Of a DNA stretch of 37,909 bases, positions 1 through 8,100 are shown in pieces. Origin of the DNA: a virus; IMG/VR virus record IMGVR_UViG_3300027770_000012, positions 1 through 37,909 of that record. The stretch is one strand, 5' to 3'. Every line of letters begins with the position of its first letter. Positions within the stretch are counted from its first letter, which is position 1. A model generated the notes under the pieces. It did no database searches and was not told the DNA's origin. It worked only from the letters and a program-made list of their open reading frames with translations. Made by a program: the position numbers and the translations under genes.

Positions 1-35
1 GTAAACAGGCATATTAGCTATAGTTCTTCTTATCC
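1..35. repeat. Terminal direct repeat (circular contig overlap), left copy
   Basis: Bases 1-35 are identical to 37875-37909. Joining them gives a circle in which the gene ending at 14 is followed, after one base, by the start codon of the gene at 37608-37886. This is what an assembler leaves on a circular or circularly permuted genome. A true 35-bp direct terminal repeat is less likely because the junction falls between two tightly packed structural genes, far from the terminase genes. Confidence 0.93.
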
Positions 36-385
36 GATTCCTCGGCCAACTTCATCATCTTTTCCTCTTCGGACATTGAGTTCTCGCCTTCGGCCATGTC
101 TTCCGACTGGTCCTTGGATTCACTCTCGCTCATGGCGTGTTCCACATTAACGTGGGCAACGCCATTCTCGATCATGTCAATTGTTCCAGAGAGTTCTACA
201 GAATCACCTACTTCTGGCGAAACATTCTCGCTGCCATCGTTCATCTCGAACTTGGAAACAGGAAGCATCACCATTCCAGACTTCATCATTTTATTCATAG
301 GTTTTTCAGATGAGGAAGAGGCTGGGGAGGTTTTATCCTCCCCAGCTTTCCGAGGTCCCATACCAATAACTAGCATGGTTCCCAT
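14..385 (-). CDS. Small acidic Met/Ser/Glu-rich virion-region protein (unknown)
   Basis: A 123-residue protein encoded directly after the major capsid gene, with 7 bases between them. I do not recognise the family. The N-terminal half is Ser/Pro/Lys-rich and the C-terminal third is strongly acidic and Met-rich, so it is probably partly disordered. The middle (about residues 48-85, VGDSVELSGTID and then ENGVAHVNV) looks like a small beta barrel, as in head-decoration or stabilising proteins, but this is inference from position and composition. It ends KKNYS, close to the SNYS end of the capsid protein. No clear Shine-Dalgarno site precedes the ATG at 385; a second ATG three codons on is possible. 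Confidence 0.7.
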   Translation of the reverse strand: MGTMLVIGMGPRKAGEDKTSPASSSSEKPMNKMMKSGMVMLPVSKFEMNDGSENVSPEVGDSVELSGTIDMIENGVAHVNVEHAMSESESKDQSEDMAEGENSMSEEEKMMKLAEESDKKNYS

Positions 386-392
386 TTAATTA

Positions 393-1421
393 TTAGCTGT
401 AGTTGGACTTCGCAACGATGACTCGGAAGAACCGAGGATCGAGTTGCTTGGCCGCGTAGAACGTCTTGAAGGACGCTACGATGCGCTGTCCGTAAGGATC
501 GCTTTTATCTGCCGCATCGAGGATCGTCACCTTCGGAGCGAAGGGCGAGCCAGAGGCTGCGATAGAGGACAAGCTAGGAACGCCGAACGCGCCACCACCG
601 AGGAGGACGTTGGCATAACCAGTGTTGACACCAGTTGTTCCTACGCTGTTTTCAGCGATACCAGAGGCGGAGGTATTGAAGGTTTGGACGTTAGTCGAGC
701 TTATCACGCTGACGCCAAAAAGTTTCCCAATTTCTCCACGATAAATTGCATCGGGGTTCGAGTAGCTCGAAACCTTCAACCAATCATCGTCCTGCTGTAG
801 ATCACGGATAACGGCAGGATGCGCAACAAGCGCGTAGCCGTCCTTAATCTTTGGAGCGCGGTTGATGAACAACGCAGTAGCACCATCGAGCAAGTCGGTG
901 GATGTCAATGCGCCGTTAGCAACTGAACCAGTAGCCCAGGTCGTTCCGTTAGTCGTGTTCTGAGCATAACGGGCATACGATTTGGTGGCTACGCCAGTAC
1001 CAGTGCTGGTCGATGAGTCCTGCACCAACGCGCGGTGACAGAGGGTGTCAGCGTGAAGGGCGGCATCTTCGCCGAGTTGTTTGGTGGCTTGGGCCAAGTG
1101 CGAGAACAATTCGGTTGCGAGAACGACATCGGTGAGGATGATCTTGCTTCCGTATTGGACAAGCGTGGCTTCAACTGAAGACAGCGTGAGATCACGCTCG
1201 TCACCAGAGGATGGGGTTGTTCCTTCCGACAAGGCGGAGATAGCAGTGATGCTAGGGTCGCCAAAGCGGAAAAACCTAATGGTTTTATTTCCACCCGTTT
1301 TGGTCGGGTAGGGGGTTTTCATTGCGAATTGCTCCATCTGGAGCAATGGGATTGCGCGTTCAAGCAATGCTTTCGAGAAGTATGCTTGGAACTGCGCGCT
1401 GACTGAGCCAGTAGTTACCAT
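393..1421 (-). CDS. Major capsid protein, N4-gp56 family
   Basis: A 342-residue protein of the N4-gp56-type major capsid family, which builds the icosahedral head shell. Visible family features are the N-terminal FSKALLERAIP segment, the early FFRFGDPS stretch, the central VQYGSKIILTDVV helix/strand region, ALVAHPAVIRDLQ, the GKLFGVSVI strand, and a C-terminal region ending in DPRFFRVIVAKS. The length is usual for the family. The start at 1421 has an AAGGA motif 12 bases upstream. It lies directly after the scaffold gene, the standard scaffold-capsid order, which supports the call. Confidence 0.88.
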   Translation of the reverse strand: MVTTGSVSAQFQAYFSKALLERAIPLLQMEQFAMKTPYPTKTGGNKTIRFFRFGDPSITAISALSEGTTPSSGDERDLTLSSVEATLVQYGSKIILTDVVLATELFSHLAQATKQLGEDAALHADTLCHRALVQDSSTSTGTGVATKSYARYAQNTTNGTTWATGSVANGALTSTDLLDGATALFINRAPKIKDGYALVAHPAVIRDLQQDDDWLKVSSYSNPDAIYRGEIGKLFGVSVISSTNVQTFNTSASGIAENSVGTTGVNTGYANVLLGGGAFGVPSLSSIAASGSPFAPKVTILDAADKSDPYGQRIVASFKTFYAAKQLDPRFFRVIVAKSNYS

Positions 1422-1452
1422 ATAATTAAGTATCCTTGTTTGTTATGACAAC

Positions 1453-2412
1453 TCAACCTCTGTCAACTTCGCTTGCCATTTTCATCAATTCACGTTCTTG
1501 CTCATCGAGCGTTAGTTCGTGAAAAGCTTTAGTCTTGGCAGGACCTTTGGGTTGACCTGAAGCTGGAGTTGTCGCTTTTCTGAGTTGAGAAAGTTCTTTC
1601 TCATACTCTGCAACCTTTTTCGACAAATCGGAGGCGGACTCCGCTTGGAGCTTCACCTTGGCAATTCCAACCGCATCCTTAATCCCCGCTGGGTAGTTAC
1701 GCAGGATAGCGTGGTTTTGCAACATTTCCGATACGGCTTTATACAAAGTGCTGGACGAATCTTTAAGTTCAGGATTTGCTTCCACTTCTTCAAGCAAATT
1801 TTTATCCCAAGCAGACTTTAGTTCTGATTGGGTCTTTTGCTCGACTTCTTTCCTATCCTCGACTTCGATGTCACCAGCTTTTTGTTCGGCAAGTTTTGCA
1901 AGATCGTCACGGCCTTCATCACGGTAGCTCTTTGCTGCTTCCCTGTAATCTTCCGCGCTAAACTTGCGACTGCTCGCCTTTGTCTCGCTTTGAGTAGTTT
2001 CTGAAGTCTTCCTTGCCCTTTCAGCCTCGATCTGCTCACGCTCTGCTTTGATTCTGGCTTTCTCTGCTCGGACATCTTCCCACTCCTTCTCAAGTCGCGA
2101 CTTAGCCTTCTCGTAACGGGTAGGCTTCTTTTCGGAAGCCGACTCCGACTTGTCTTCTGAAGGTTGCGTTGTTAAAGAACTTTTGGCTTCCTCGGATTTC
2201 TCCTTGGTCGCTGAAACCTCATCCGAGGCTTCTAGTTTTGTTTTTTCGGCTTTTTCAGCAGGCGCGGGTGTCTGCTCGTTATCTCCGCTTGAATTTACTT
2301 CTGTTTCTGCTTTAACTTCTGGCTCATCCTTCGGGACTGTTTCCAATCCCGCATCGGCTGCCGCCGCAAGTTTCAACATATCCAGTTCAGTAACTTCCAT
2401 TGAATCTGCCAT
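1453..2412 (-). CDS. Capsid scaffolding protein
   Basis: A 319-residue, very acidic and highly charged protein. Residues about 25-95 are low-complexity Glu/Lys/Ser/Thr. Residues about 95-160 are a strong coiled coil (repeated EKEWEDVRAEKARIKAER-like heptads). A second helical segment follows at about 205-275, with a short basic, helical C-terminus. This profile and its place directly upstream of the capsid gene fit a head scaffolding protein that guides procapsid assembly and leaves or is cleaved before packaging. A GAAAGGG ribosome site precedes the ATG at 2412. No protease domain is seen in it, and no separate prohead protease was recognised. Confidence 0.8.
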   Translation of the reverse strand: MADSMEVTELDMLKLAAAADAGLETVPKDEPEVKAETEVNSSGDNEQTPAPAEKAEKTKLEASDEVSATKEKSEEAKSSLTTQPSEDKSESASEKKPTRYEKAKSRLEKEWEDVRAEKARIKAEREQIEAERARKTSETTQSETKASSRKFSAEDYREAAKSYRDEGRDDLAKLAEQKAGDIEVEDRKEVEQKTQSELKSAWDKNLLEEVEANPELKDSSSTLYKAVSEMLQNHAILRNYPAGIKDAVGIAKVKLQAESASDLSKKVAEYEKELSQLRKATTPASGQPKGPAKTKAFHELTLDEQERELMKMASEVDRG

Positions 2413-2461
2413 TTTGACCCTTTCTTTACACTTGTCGGTAGGGAGTCATTCTACCTAAAGG

Positions 2462-2785
2462 TTAGTCGGCTACTGGTTCATCCGATCCATCCCCATAGCC
2501 TGGAATGGCGGAGTTAAGTTTTTGGGATGCGAGCGATTCTAAGGTCGCAACACACCCACGAAATCCTTTAGCATACCCACAAGCGTCCGCAAGTGCCTCT
2601 GATTTCTTCATCACAGCAGAGCCGTTTTGACGCAGGGTTAGGTTAAGCAAAATCAAACTAAGGCGTTTGCCAGTTGGGGTTGACAAGAATCCTGTCCACG
2701 CCTTCTCATCCTCGTCCTCCCATTGTGGCTCGTTGACCCATTCTTGATCTCTGATGAACGCCAATGCTGCTTTTAGTTTTCTCAC
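2462..2785 (-). CDS. Conserved small phage protein (unknown)
   Basis: A 107-residue protein starting at a GTG that overlaps the stop of the upstream 43-residue gene by four bases (GTGA), so it is probably translationally coupled. It is predicted helical, with a Trp-rich acidic N-terminal segment (QEWVNEPQWEDEDEKAW) followed by a hydrophobic helix (RLSLILLNLTLR) and two Cys residues (C69 and C78). I cannot assign a function. It lies between a small basic protein and the scaffold and is likely a head-morphogenesis accessory protein. Confidence 0.72.
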   Translation of the reverse strand: MRKLKAALAFIRDQEWVNEPQWEDEDEKAWTGFLSTPTGKRLSLILLNLTLRQNGSAVMKKSEALADACGYAKGFRGCVATLESLASQKLNSAIPGYGDGSDEPVAD

Positions 2786-2913
2786 TCTGAAAAACCACCC
2801 TTTTTGGCTTTCATCATGCGCCAGATTTTTGGCTTAATTGTTGAGTTCTTTTTGCTCCGGCTTGTTCCAGCCTTACGGCGAGCGTTAATGTTTGCGTATA
2901 GACCTTTTTTCAT
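2782..2913 (-). CDS. Short basic conserved phage protein (43 aa)
   Basis: A 43-residue protein beginning MKKGLYANINARRKAG, rich in Lys/Arg and Ser. Very similar short proteins (LYANI then basic, Ser-rich residues) are common near the portal and capsid genes of podoviruses and marine phages; their function is unknown. The ATG at 2913 overlaps the stop of the methyltransferase gene (ATGA) and its stop overlaps the next gene's GTG, so all three are coupled. Confidence 0.75.
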   Translation of the reverse strand: MKKGLYANINARRKAGTSRSKKNSTIKPKIWRMMKAKKGGFSE

Positions 2914-3440
2914 AGTTTTATTGCCCAAGAATCACCTTGGAATAACGTATAGTCCTTTTGTTCTATTTCCTCAAGTAAAGCTTTTTTGACTGATTCCCAA
3001 CTCCAATCGTGACCAGCCATAATCCCGCCTTCTTTAAGCTTCTTACGCCAGCCCTTTAGGTCTGCAAGTACGCCTTCGTACCTATGATCTCCGTCAATAT
3101 AAACTAGGTCTAGCTCTCCATCCTTAAAGAATTGGAGCGCATCTAGGCTTTTGCCCCTGCTATATAAAACATTCTTAAATGGAGATACGCGTTCTTGGAA
3201 CGCCTCAAAGACAAACTTCATCGGGCATTGCTGACTCGCCCTGTCGTTAATGTCGTAGCCGTTTAGCCAAGGATCTACAGCAAGAACATCCTTAAAATAC
3301 TTTGCAATAACTACTGTTCCCTCGCCACTATAAGAACCAATCTCAACCGCCCTACCAGTTGCGCCATGTTCATTCGCCCACTCACACAACTTTGCCAAGC
3401 CTTCCGCTTGGAAGGCATCACGCATTACTGGTACTTTCAT
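2910..3440 (-). CDS. Class I SAM-dependent methyltransferase (Methyltransf_24-like)
   Basis: About 176 residues with a Rossmann-type methyltransferase core. AVEIGSYSGEGTVVIA is motif I (SAM binding), VLAVDPW ends beta 2 with its acidic residue, DLVYIDGDHRYEGVLADL is the motif IV region, and KEGGIMAGHDW is the post-IV strand/turn. The IDGDH...GG..AGHDW pattern is typical of the Methyltransf_24/cephalosporin-hydroxylase-like group, which methylates sugars or small hydroxyl compounds. The start chosen is the ATG at 3440, which shares its A with the upstream stop (TGATG). Its place inside the head operon is unusual; it may modify a glycan or virion component. The substrate is unknown. Confidence 0.82.
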   Translation of the reverse strand: MKVPVMRDAFQAEGLAKLCEWANEHGATGRAVEIGSYSGEGTVVIAKYFKDVLAVDPWLNGYDINDRASQQCPMKFVFEAFQERVSPFKNVLYSRGKSLDALQFFKDGELDLVYIDGDHRYEGVLADLKGWRKKLKEGGIMAGHDWSWESVKKALLEEIEQKDYTLFQGDSWAIKL

Positions 3441-4264
3441 CAACCAAATCTGGCTGGTGGAGTATTTGATGTCGAGAAATTTTGTGCTGGTGATTTTATT
3501 TTTTGGGCAATTGAAGTTGGAATTGGAATGGACTGCCTAGTTCTAACTTGGGGCGCGGGTTGAGCCGCCTGCATTCCAGGTTGCAGATTGGCAAAGTTTG
3601 TCATTGCGCCCTGGTTCATGGTGTTGCTGTTCTGGATGCCCTGCTGGAGCATTCTATTGTAATCTTGCATTTGACTTAACGATGGATTTTGTTGCACACC
3701 CATTCTTTGCTCAAGAGCCTGCCTTCTGTCTGATGAAAGGTTCTGAATTTGCTCTGGTGAGAATTGACCGATCGGCATTAAGGTTTGACCATCTCTTTGA
3801 GCTTGATAATTAGATAGCAACTTAGAAACATCGTATGCTGGAGCAAGGTTAAAAAATTCTGGCGGAAGTGCCGTACCGCCTGTACTCATTGGAGGAATTT
3901 GATTGTATGCTGTTCCGCTAGTAACTCCAGTATTGCCAATTGGCATTAGATTTGGAGGGGTTGGATTTTGACTAATTGGTCCACCAAGTCCGCGTTCTCG
4001 CATTGCTATTGATGCCTCAAGATTCCTTCTTTCATCTGGAGAAAGCCTTTGTTTTTGTTCTTCGGTAATTCCAGTTCCGCCAATCGGCATTAAAGTATAC
4101 TCTGGTCCTCTGGCATTACGCTCTGCAACTAATCTGGACAGGTTATTGAAATAATCTTGCTGTGCCATAGCTGCCCCAAAATTAGGATTACGCACTGCAT
4201 CAAGCGGATTAATAACTGGACTTCTTAGGACTGGTGGTTTTGGTGCTGGTTTTCTTTTTGCCAT
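3440..4264 (-). CDS. Proline/glutamine-rich repeat protein downstream of portal
   Basis: A 274-residue, largely disordered protein rich in Pro, Gln and Asn. The motif LMPIG occurs three times (near residues 58, 106 and 162), twice followed by TG-I/V-T, and two copies are followed by a similar helical stretch (Q..LS.DRR..LE). That suggests internal duplication. The N-terminus (MAKRKPAPKPP) is basic and Pro-rich. It has no recognisable enzyme domain. Its position between portal and capsid genes suggests a head component, core or scaffold-like protein, but this is inference. Confidence 0.75.
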   Translation of the reverse strand: MAKRKPAPKPPVLRSPVINPLDAVRNPNFGAAMAQQDYFNNLSRLVAERNARGPEYTLMPIGGTGITEEQKQRLSPDERRNLEASIAMRERGLGGPISQNPTPPNLMPIGNTGVTSGTAYNQIPPMSTGGTALPPEFFNLAPAYDVSKLLSNYQAQRDGQTLMPIGQFSPEQIQNLSSDRRQALEQRMGVQQNPSLSQMQDYNRMLQQGIQNSNTMNQGAMTNFANLQPGMQAAQPAPQVRTRQSIPIPTSIAQKIKSPAQNFSTSNTPPARFG

Positions 4265-4265
4265 A

Positions 4266-6137
4266 TTAAATTACCTGTGGTTGGGGTTGCATTGCTTCTG
4301 GAGGCAATTGTTGCCCCTGCTGTTGCATCTGAGCCTTACCTGCATCACGAAGCTGTTTCTGGATAGCGCGGGATGTATTGGGGTCAACCTGTTCCAAGGC
4401 TGCCAAGTGCTGTTGTAAGTGTGCCATCAGAACTTGCATTGCACTCTGATCGACCTGCTGTTGCCGCTGTTGAGCCGCTTGGTTAAACGCGAAGAGAACG
4501 GATATATGCGCTTTGTGATCATCGCTAGGCTTGATTGCGACTGGGAATCCAGTTGCAAGCATAGTTGCGATTTCAGTCGCTTGATCTTCAGCTTGATCGC
4601 CAGAGGCTGCGTTTGGATCTTGGAAGAGTCTGCGGACCAGCGAGGGATCATCTTGTTCAAGAACTGACTTTACCAGTTCGCCTTGGTTGACGAAAGGATT
4701 ATTTTGGAACATCTGCATTCGCGCAACCGACTTCTGCAACGCAAACTGGCGGTTGATGAAATCCAGTCCACCCTTCGGCTCAATTGAATACTCGTCGTGA
4801 ATACCATCTGGAGGCATTGAGCCTGTCTCTTCTGCATAGCGATACATCAAGTCTTTCTTGTTGTACTGCGTGTAAAGCGACCAGCACTGCTTGAAGAGAT
4901 GAGATAGCCCCATCCGGAACATGCGATTGCGAAGATCGCCGGAAGCGGCGGATTGCGACTGCAACGCTTGAATCTCGGTAGCAGTCTTTCTGTCGCCAAC
5001 GTTGAATTGCGATCCAGAGCCAAAGTCTGGATTGCCCATGCGCTGTTCCGCCATTAGGCGTTCTTCAAGCATCAACTTCTGGAAGTCAAAGGGAGGCTGG
5101 CTGAATTGAACCGGCTTTAATCCTTGTGGAAGGATCTGGCCTGGTTGCATCTTTAGATTCGATGTATTTAGCGAGATCGGGTTCTGTGCTTCAAAAACGG
5201 GTCGGTTGGCAAGCTCCACATAATCAGAGAGGCTATTGCGTAATTTATTAAGCAGGTTCTCTGTCGGGAGTAGGATCTCTGCTACGCCTCTCGGGCTATA
5301 CCAACCGCCCCCTGTGACCTCATAGGGGAAATCTACGAAAGGTGGTTCGCCATGACGATAGGGTAATGTGAAAGGTTTGCGAACATCTTCAGTTACGACA
5401 AGCGGGCTATACGTTTCGACTTTCCATCCCTCTTCAGAAGGTGTGTACATCTCCCAAAGAATGATACGATCATTCTCAGCTTCTTGAGTAATTCCCTCGC
5501 GTCTATAAATCTCGTCTTGAATCTCACTTCGTAAGCCCACCGATTTGGAGGGTTTACCCGAAATTGTTTTGATAAAGTCCTCATCCTGCTTGTACAAGGG
5601 ATTTGCCTTATAGGAATCGACACTCGTTGAGATGATGTGAACGATGAAATCTGCATCTTTGAACTCCTTGGTATAGGAAGGAACGATAATATGGAAAGGA
5701 TCAATAGCCTCGAAGTCAATCCGCTTTTTCTCATCGTTCCATACAATCTTGGCAACGCCTCGTCCGTAGAGGAGGATGTGGTCAATTACGGAAACAATCT
5801 CTTTCTGGAAGTTGGTACGCTCGCGCATATTGTAATCAAACCAACGCTCGGCTGATACAGTCAGCGGGGTTAACTGCTGGCGCATCGGAACGAAGCTGGA
5901 AAGGATGTCATTGCCAATTGCGCTATTGACGAAGGAAGGCTTTAGCTTCTCAATCGCTGTGTCGATTAGCTGAACGTGCAGGTCGGCGGCGGTAGGCCAA
6001 GGCTTGACCTTACGGCGTACCCCAAAGTAGCGGGCTTGATAGAACAACCGCTGGCGGTTCTCCCAAGTCTCTCGCTGGTTAAGTGCATCAATGATCCTTG
6101 TGTAATAATCTGTACGGCGAGTATCTTTAGCGTTCAT
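4266..6137 (-). CDS. Portal protein (P22/podovirus type)
   Basis: A 623-residue portal, the dodecameric ring at the head vertex through which DNA is packaged and ejected. Supporting features are its place after the terminase, the length, an N-terminal helical region with RQRLFYQARYFG and KPWPTAADLHVQLIDTAIEKLKP (typical of P22-like portals), the IDPFHIIVPSYTKEFKDADFIVH wing strands, and a Gln-rich helical C-terminus (about residues 540-623) that would form the barrel/tail. GGAG lies 8 bases upstream of the ATG. The start overlaps the stop of the lipoprotein/o-spanin frame (ATGA). Confidence 0.9.
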   Translation of the reverse strand: MNAKDTRRTDYYTRIIDALNQRETWENRQRLFYQARYFGVRRKVKPWPTAADLHVQLIDTAIEKLKPSFVNSAIGNDILSSFVPMRQQLTPLTVSAERWFDYNMRERTNFQKEIVSVIDHILLYGRGVAKIVWNDEKKRIDFEAIDPFHIIVPSYTKEFKDADFIVHIISTSVDSYKANPLYKQDEDFIKTISGKPSKSVGLRSEIQDEIYRREGITQEAENDRIILWEMYTPSEEGWKVETYSPLVVTEDVRKPFTLPYRHGEPPFVDFPYEVTGGGWYSPRGVAEILLPTENLLNKLRNSLSDYVELANRPVFEAQNPISLNTSNLKMQPGQILPQGLKPVQFSQPPFDFQKLMLEERLMAEQRMGNPDFGSGSQFNVGDRKTATEIQALQSQSAASGDLRNRMFRMGLSHLFKQCWSLYTQYNKKDLMYRYAEETGSMPPDGIHDEYSIEPKGGLDFINRQFALQKSVARMQMFQNNPFVNQGELVKSVLEQDDPSLVRRLFQDPNAASGDQAEDQATEIATMLATGFPVAIKPSDDHKAHISVLFAFNQAAQQRQQQVDQSAMQVLMAHLQQHLAALEQVDPNTSRAIQKQLRDAGKAQMQQQGQQLPPEAMQPQPQVI

Positions 6138-6373
6138 TTGTTGCGCTCCACTTTAAGTTCGTAAGAAAGATCGTTGACTGCGTTTAATGCCTTCCTAGCC
6201 CATTCGCGCGTTCCAGGTGTACCCCTGCGAATCTCGTTATAGTTTTGGTCTTTCATTAGTTCCTCAACTATCCCTGTCGTGTGGGTTACCGGTGTCGTTG
6301 TTGCGCACCCACCAAGACTCACCGCGCAGATCACGCTCAATAGCTTCGCGATTCTTGCGCCACTCGCCGTCAG
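6134..6373 (-). CDS. Rz1-like outer-membrane lipoprotein (o-spanin), start uncertain
   Basis: This frame encodes a signal-peptide-like stretch LLSVICAVSLGGC with a lipobox (SLGG|C) followed by ATTTPVTHTTG, a classic Rz1-type lipoprotein start, then a helical segment ending VERNK. It is read +1 relative to the 62-residue membrane gene that covers its 5' part, the nested arrangement known for Rz/Rz1 spanins. No ATG precedes the signal peptide. A rare CTG (6373) or TTG (6340) would be needed, unless the protein starts at the ATG at 6256, which has GAGGAACTA before it but would lack the lipobox. The sequence supports the lipobox; the o-spanin role is inference. Confidence 0.5.
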   Translation of the reverse strand: MTASGARIAKLLSVICAVSLGGCATTTPVTHTTGIVEELMKDQNYNEIRRGTPGTREWARKALNAVNDLSYELKVERNK

Positions 6374-6452
6374 CGTTCTGAGTCCGCTTTTGCTTCCACC
6401 CAGGAATGATGCGAAACACTGCGGCGATGATCTCAAGGATTGCACGCAGCAC
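6264..6452 (-). CDS. Small single-pass membrane protein, possible i-spanin (Rz-like)
   Basis: A 62-residue protein (GTG start) with an N-terminal hydrophobic helix (MLRAILEIIAAVFRIIPGW) followed by a highly charged, probably helical soluble tail (KQKRTQNADGEWRKNREAIERD). Topology and position fit a short inner-membrane spanin subunit: a holin-like gene lies directly upstream and a lipobox frame overlaps its 3' half. It is shorter than typical Rz proteins, so a different membrane role is possible. No good Shine-Dalgarno site is seen before the GTG. Confidence 0.6.
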   Translation of the reverse strand: MLRAILEIIAAVFRIIPGWKQKRTQNADGEWRKNREAIERDLRGESWWVRNNDTGNPHDRDS

Positions 6453-6458
6453 AATAAA

Positions 6459-6629
6459 TTATTTAATATTCAGCCCGACTGTCTTGAGGAAGTTTACGAT
6501 CTTTTCCAAGAACGAATCGTCCGCTGGGGTCGGTGTGAGTTTAACAATGATGCGAGCAGCAAGAACAATGCCACCAACAGCGGCTACGATCTCTTGCCAA
6601 TTTGAAGTAATCCAATTCCAGATGTTCAT
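6459..6629 (-). CDS. Small holin-like membrane protein (56 aa)
   Basis: A 56-residue protein starting MNIWNWITSNWQEIV, with one strongly hydrophobic helix (residues about 13-30, EIVAAVGGIVLAARIIVK), then LTPTPADDS and a short amphipathic helix ending in Lys. Very similar small proteins with a W-rich start, one TM helix and LTPTP/LTPSP are often annotated as phage holins. A strong GGAGGA ribosome site overlaps the end of the terminase gene. With the two overlapping genes downstream it forms a plausible holin/spanin module between terminase and portal. Confidence 0.72.
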   Translation of the reverse strand: MNIWNWITSNWQEIVAAVGGIVLAARIIVKLTPTPADDSFLEKIVNFLKTVGLNIK

Positions 6630-6634
6630 AGTGT

Positions 6635-8068
6635 TTATCCTCCTGCGTCAAATCCAGACATGACAGGGTCGTGTGCCACCATCATTTCTTGAAGTGACTT
6701 CCAAGTTGGACGTTCTATTTGGAAAGTCAAGTCCAAGCCGACATTAGCACCACTTACGCACAATGCCAACGCATCAGCCCTGTCGGGTGAGGCTATGCCT
6801 CTGGCACGCATTGAGTCCTTTGACTCCACGCCAAGTTTGCCCTTGCTGTTTGTAATGGTGCGCCTACAGGTCAGTTGGGCGGTCAAGTCCTCATCCTCTG
6901 GCAGTATGATCTCGGCATCCTCAATCTTCTTTGCCATCCCATACCACATCTCAGCCGACCTATTGGTATAGGCATTAGTGTCGTATGCCGTAGCCCCAAA
7001 GTTCACCCTATTGACTACCCAGCCAGACTCAGCCAAGGCATCGCACATAACCATACCCATCCCGCTTGCGTCAGCGTAGATGTTATTAGGCTCTAAACCG
7101 GCCTTCTTAAACTCGACTATAAACCTGCCAACGGCTGCCATCGTGTCCTTTTCGCGCCAAGCAATCATGGGCAGTATCTTGTTCCCATCGCTTATACAGA
7201 TCACGTTCTGATCCCCTCCGGCCGCGAAGTCTACGCCTGCGATCCGTACCCCAGGTTTGAAGCGAGGTGGAGCGTTATAGCAGTTTTGTAGTTGCGACAA
7301 ATTGATAACAAGGCTTTCAGCCCCTATGTCAACAAACTCGCCGTAGATCATGGAGCGGGTTAGGGGGTGCTTCTCTCCATAACGCTGGGTTATCTCATCA
7401 ATCTGCTCCTTGGTTATGTGGGGGCAGTCAAACGCTGTTACCGCGTGCCTCTTCCACATGTTGGCCTCCTTGGTGAAGGCTCTATAGAACGCTCCGCTAG
7501 TACCGCCTGGGCTGGATGCAATAAGTAGGCGGGTTGGTTGACATCGGCTGATGGCCTCAAAGAGCGGGTCTGATACTGTCTTGGCTTCGTCAACAACCAT
7601 AAGCAGGGGTGCGGTTAAATGGTTCTCGGCGTGCCATCCCTCCGCCCTGCCTGGGTCTGTGGCTGAATACCCTATGATCCGGCTGGTATTGCCATTGGGG
7701 TGGAGGTAGCGAATCTCGCCGGATGTAACCTCCCATCCAGAGCCTATCCGCGCTACAAGTGATCTTAGGTTAGGCCAAAGCTGGCTTTCTACTTGTCTGA
7801 ATACGCCCGCTGTTGTGACGGCTATAGATCGCTGAAACGTAAAACAATGCCATAACAAAGCTGAAGCTATTACAGTTGAAGTCTTTCCAGATCCGTTTGC
7901 TGCTCTAATGGCTACTCTAGCCTGTTGTGGCTCTAAATCCTTCAATACTTTGCGTTGCCAATCGTAAAGCTTTAGACCTAGAACATGTTGCGCAAACCCA
8001 ACCGGTCTTGAGATTTCTGCAATAATCTCTTCCGGAGTCTTTTGTTTGCTTTTAGGGGGTTTCGCCAT
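6635..8068 (-). CDS. terL: Terminase large subunit
   Basis: A 477-residue DNA-packaging motor protein. The N-terminal ATPase has Walker A at residues 56-64 (AANGSGKTS) and Walker B at 155-161 (LLMVVDE), followed by the coupling motif SSPGG at 185-189. The C-terminal RNase H-like nuclease has Asp280 (GVDFAAGGD), Asp333 (YADASGMG) and Asp429/Asp432 (PDRADALAL). The length is usual. AGAGG precedes the ATG. It is transcribed after the small subunit and before holin and portal genes. It would dock at the portal and pump and cut the concatemeric genome. Confidence 0.93.
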   Translation of the reverse strand: MAKPPKSKQKTPEEIIAEISRPVGFAQHVLGLKLYDWQRKVLKDLEPQQARVAIRAANGSGKTSTVIASALLWHCFTFQRSIAVTTAGVFRQVESQLWPNLRSLVARIGSGWEVTSGEIRYLHPNGNTSRIIGYSATDPGRAEGWHAENHLTAPLLMVVDEAKTVSDPLFEAISRCQPTRLLIASSPGGTSGAFYRAFTKEANMWKRHAVTAFDCPHITKEQIDEITQRYGEKHPLTRSMIYGEFVDIGAESLVINLSQLQNCYNAPPRFKPGVRIAGVDFAAGGDQNVICISDGNKILPMIAWREKDTMAAVGRFIVEFKKAGLEPNNIYADASGMGMVMCDALAESGWVVNRVNFGATAYDTNAYTNRSAEMWYGMAKKIEDAEIILPEDEDLTAQLTCRRTITNSKGKLGVESKDSMRARGIASPDRADALALCVSGANVGLDLTFQIERPTWKSLQEMMVAHDPVMSGFDAGG

Positions 8069-8100
8069 ATAGACCTCTTTTTATTTTGTGGCGCAAACAC

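Noticed and set aside
1-35. 35-bp repeat as a true terminal repeat or att site
   Set aside because: No integrase is present, and gene continuity across the joined ends shows a contig overlap of a circular map.
444-1311. Open frames opposite the major capsid gene
   Set aside because: They are shadows of a confidently identified capsid gene, with no start signals.
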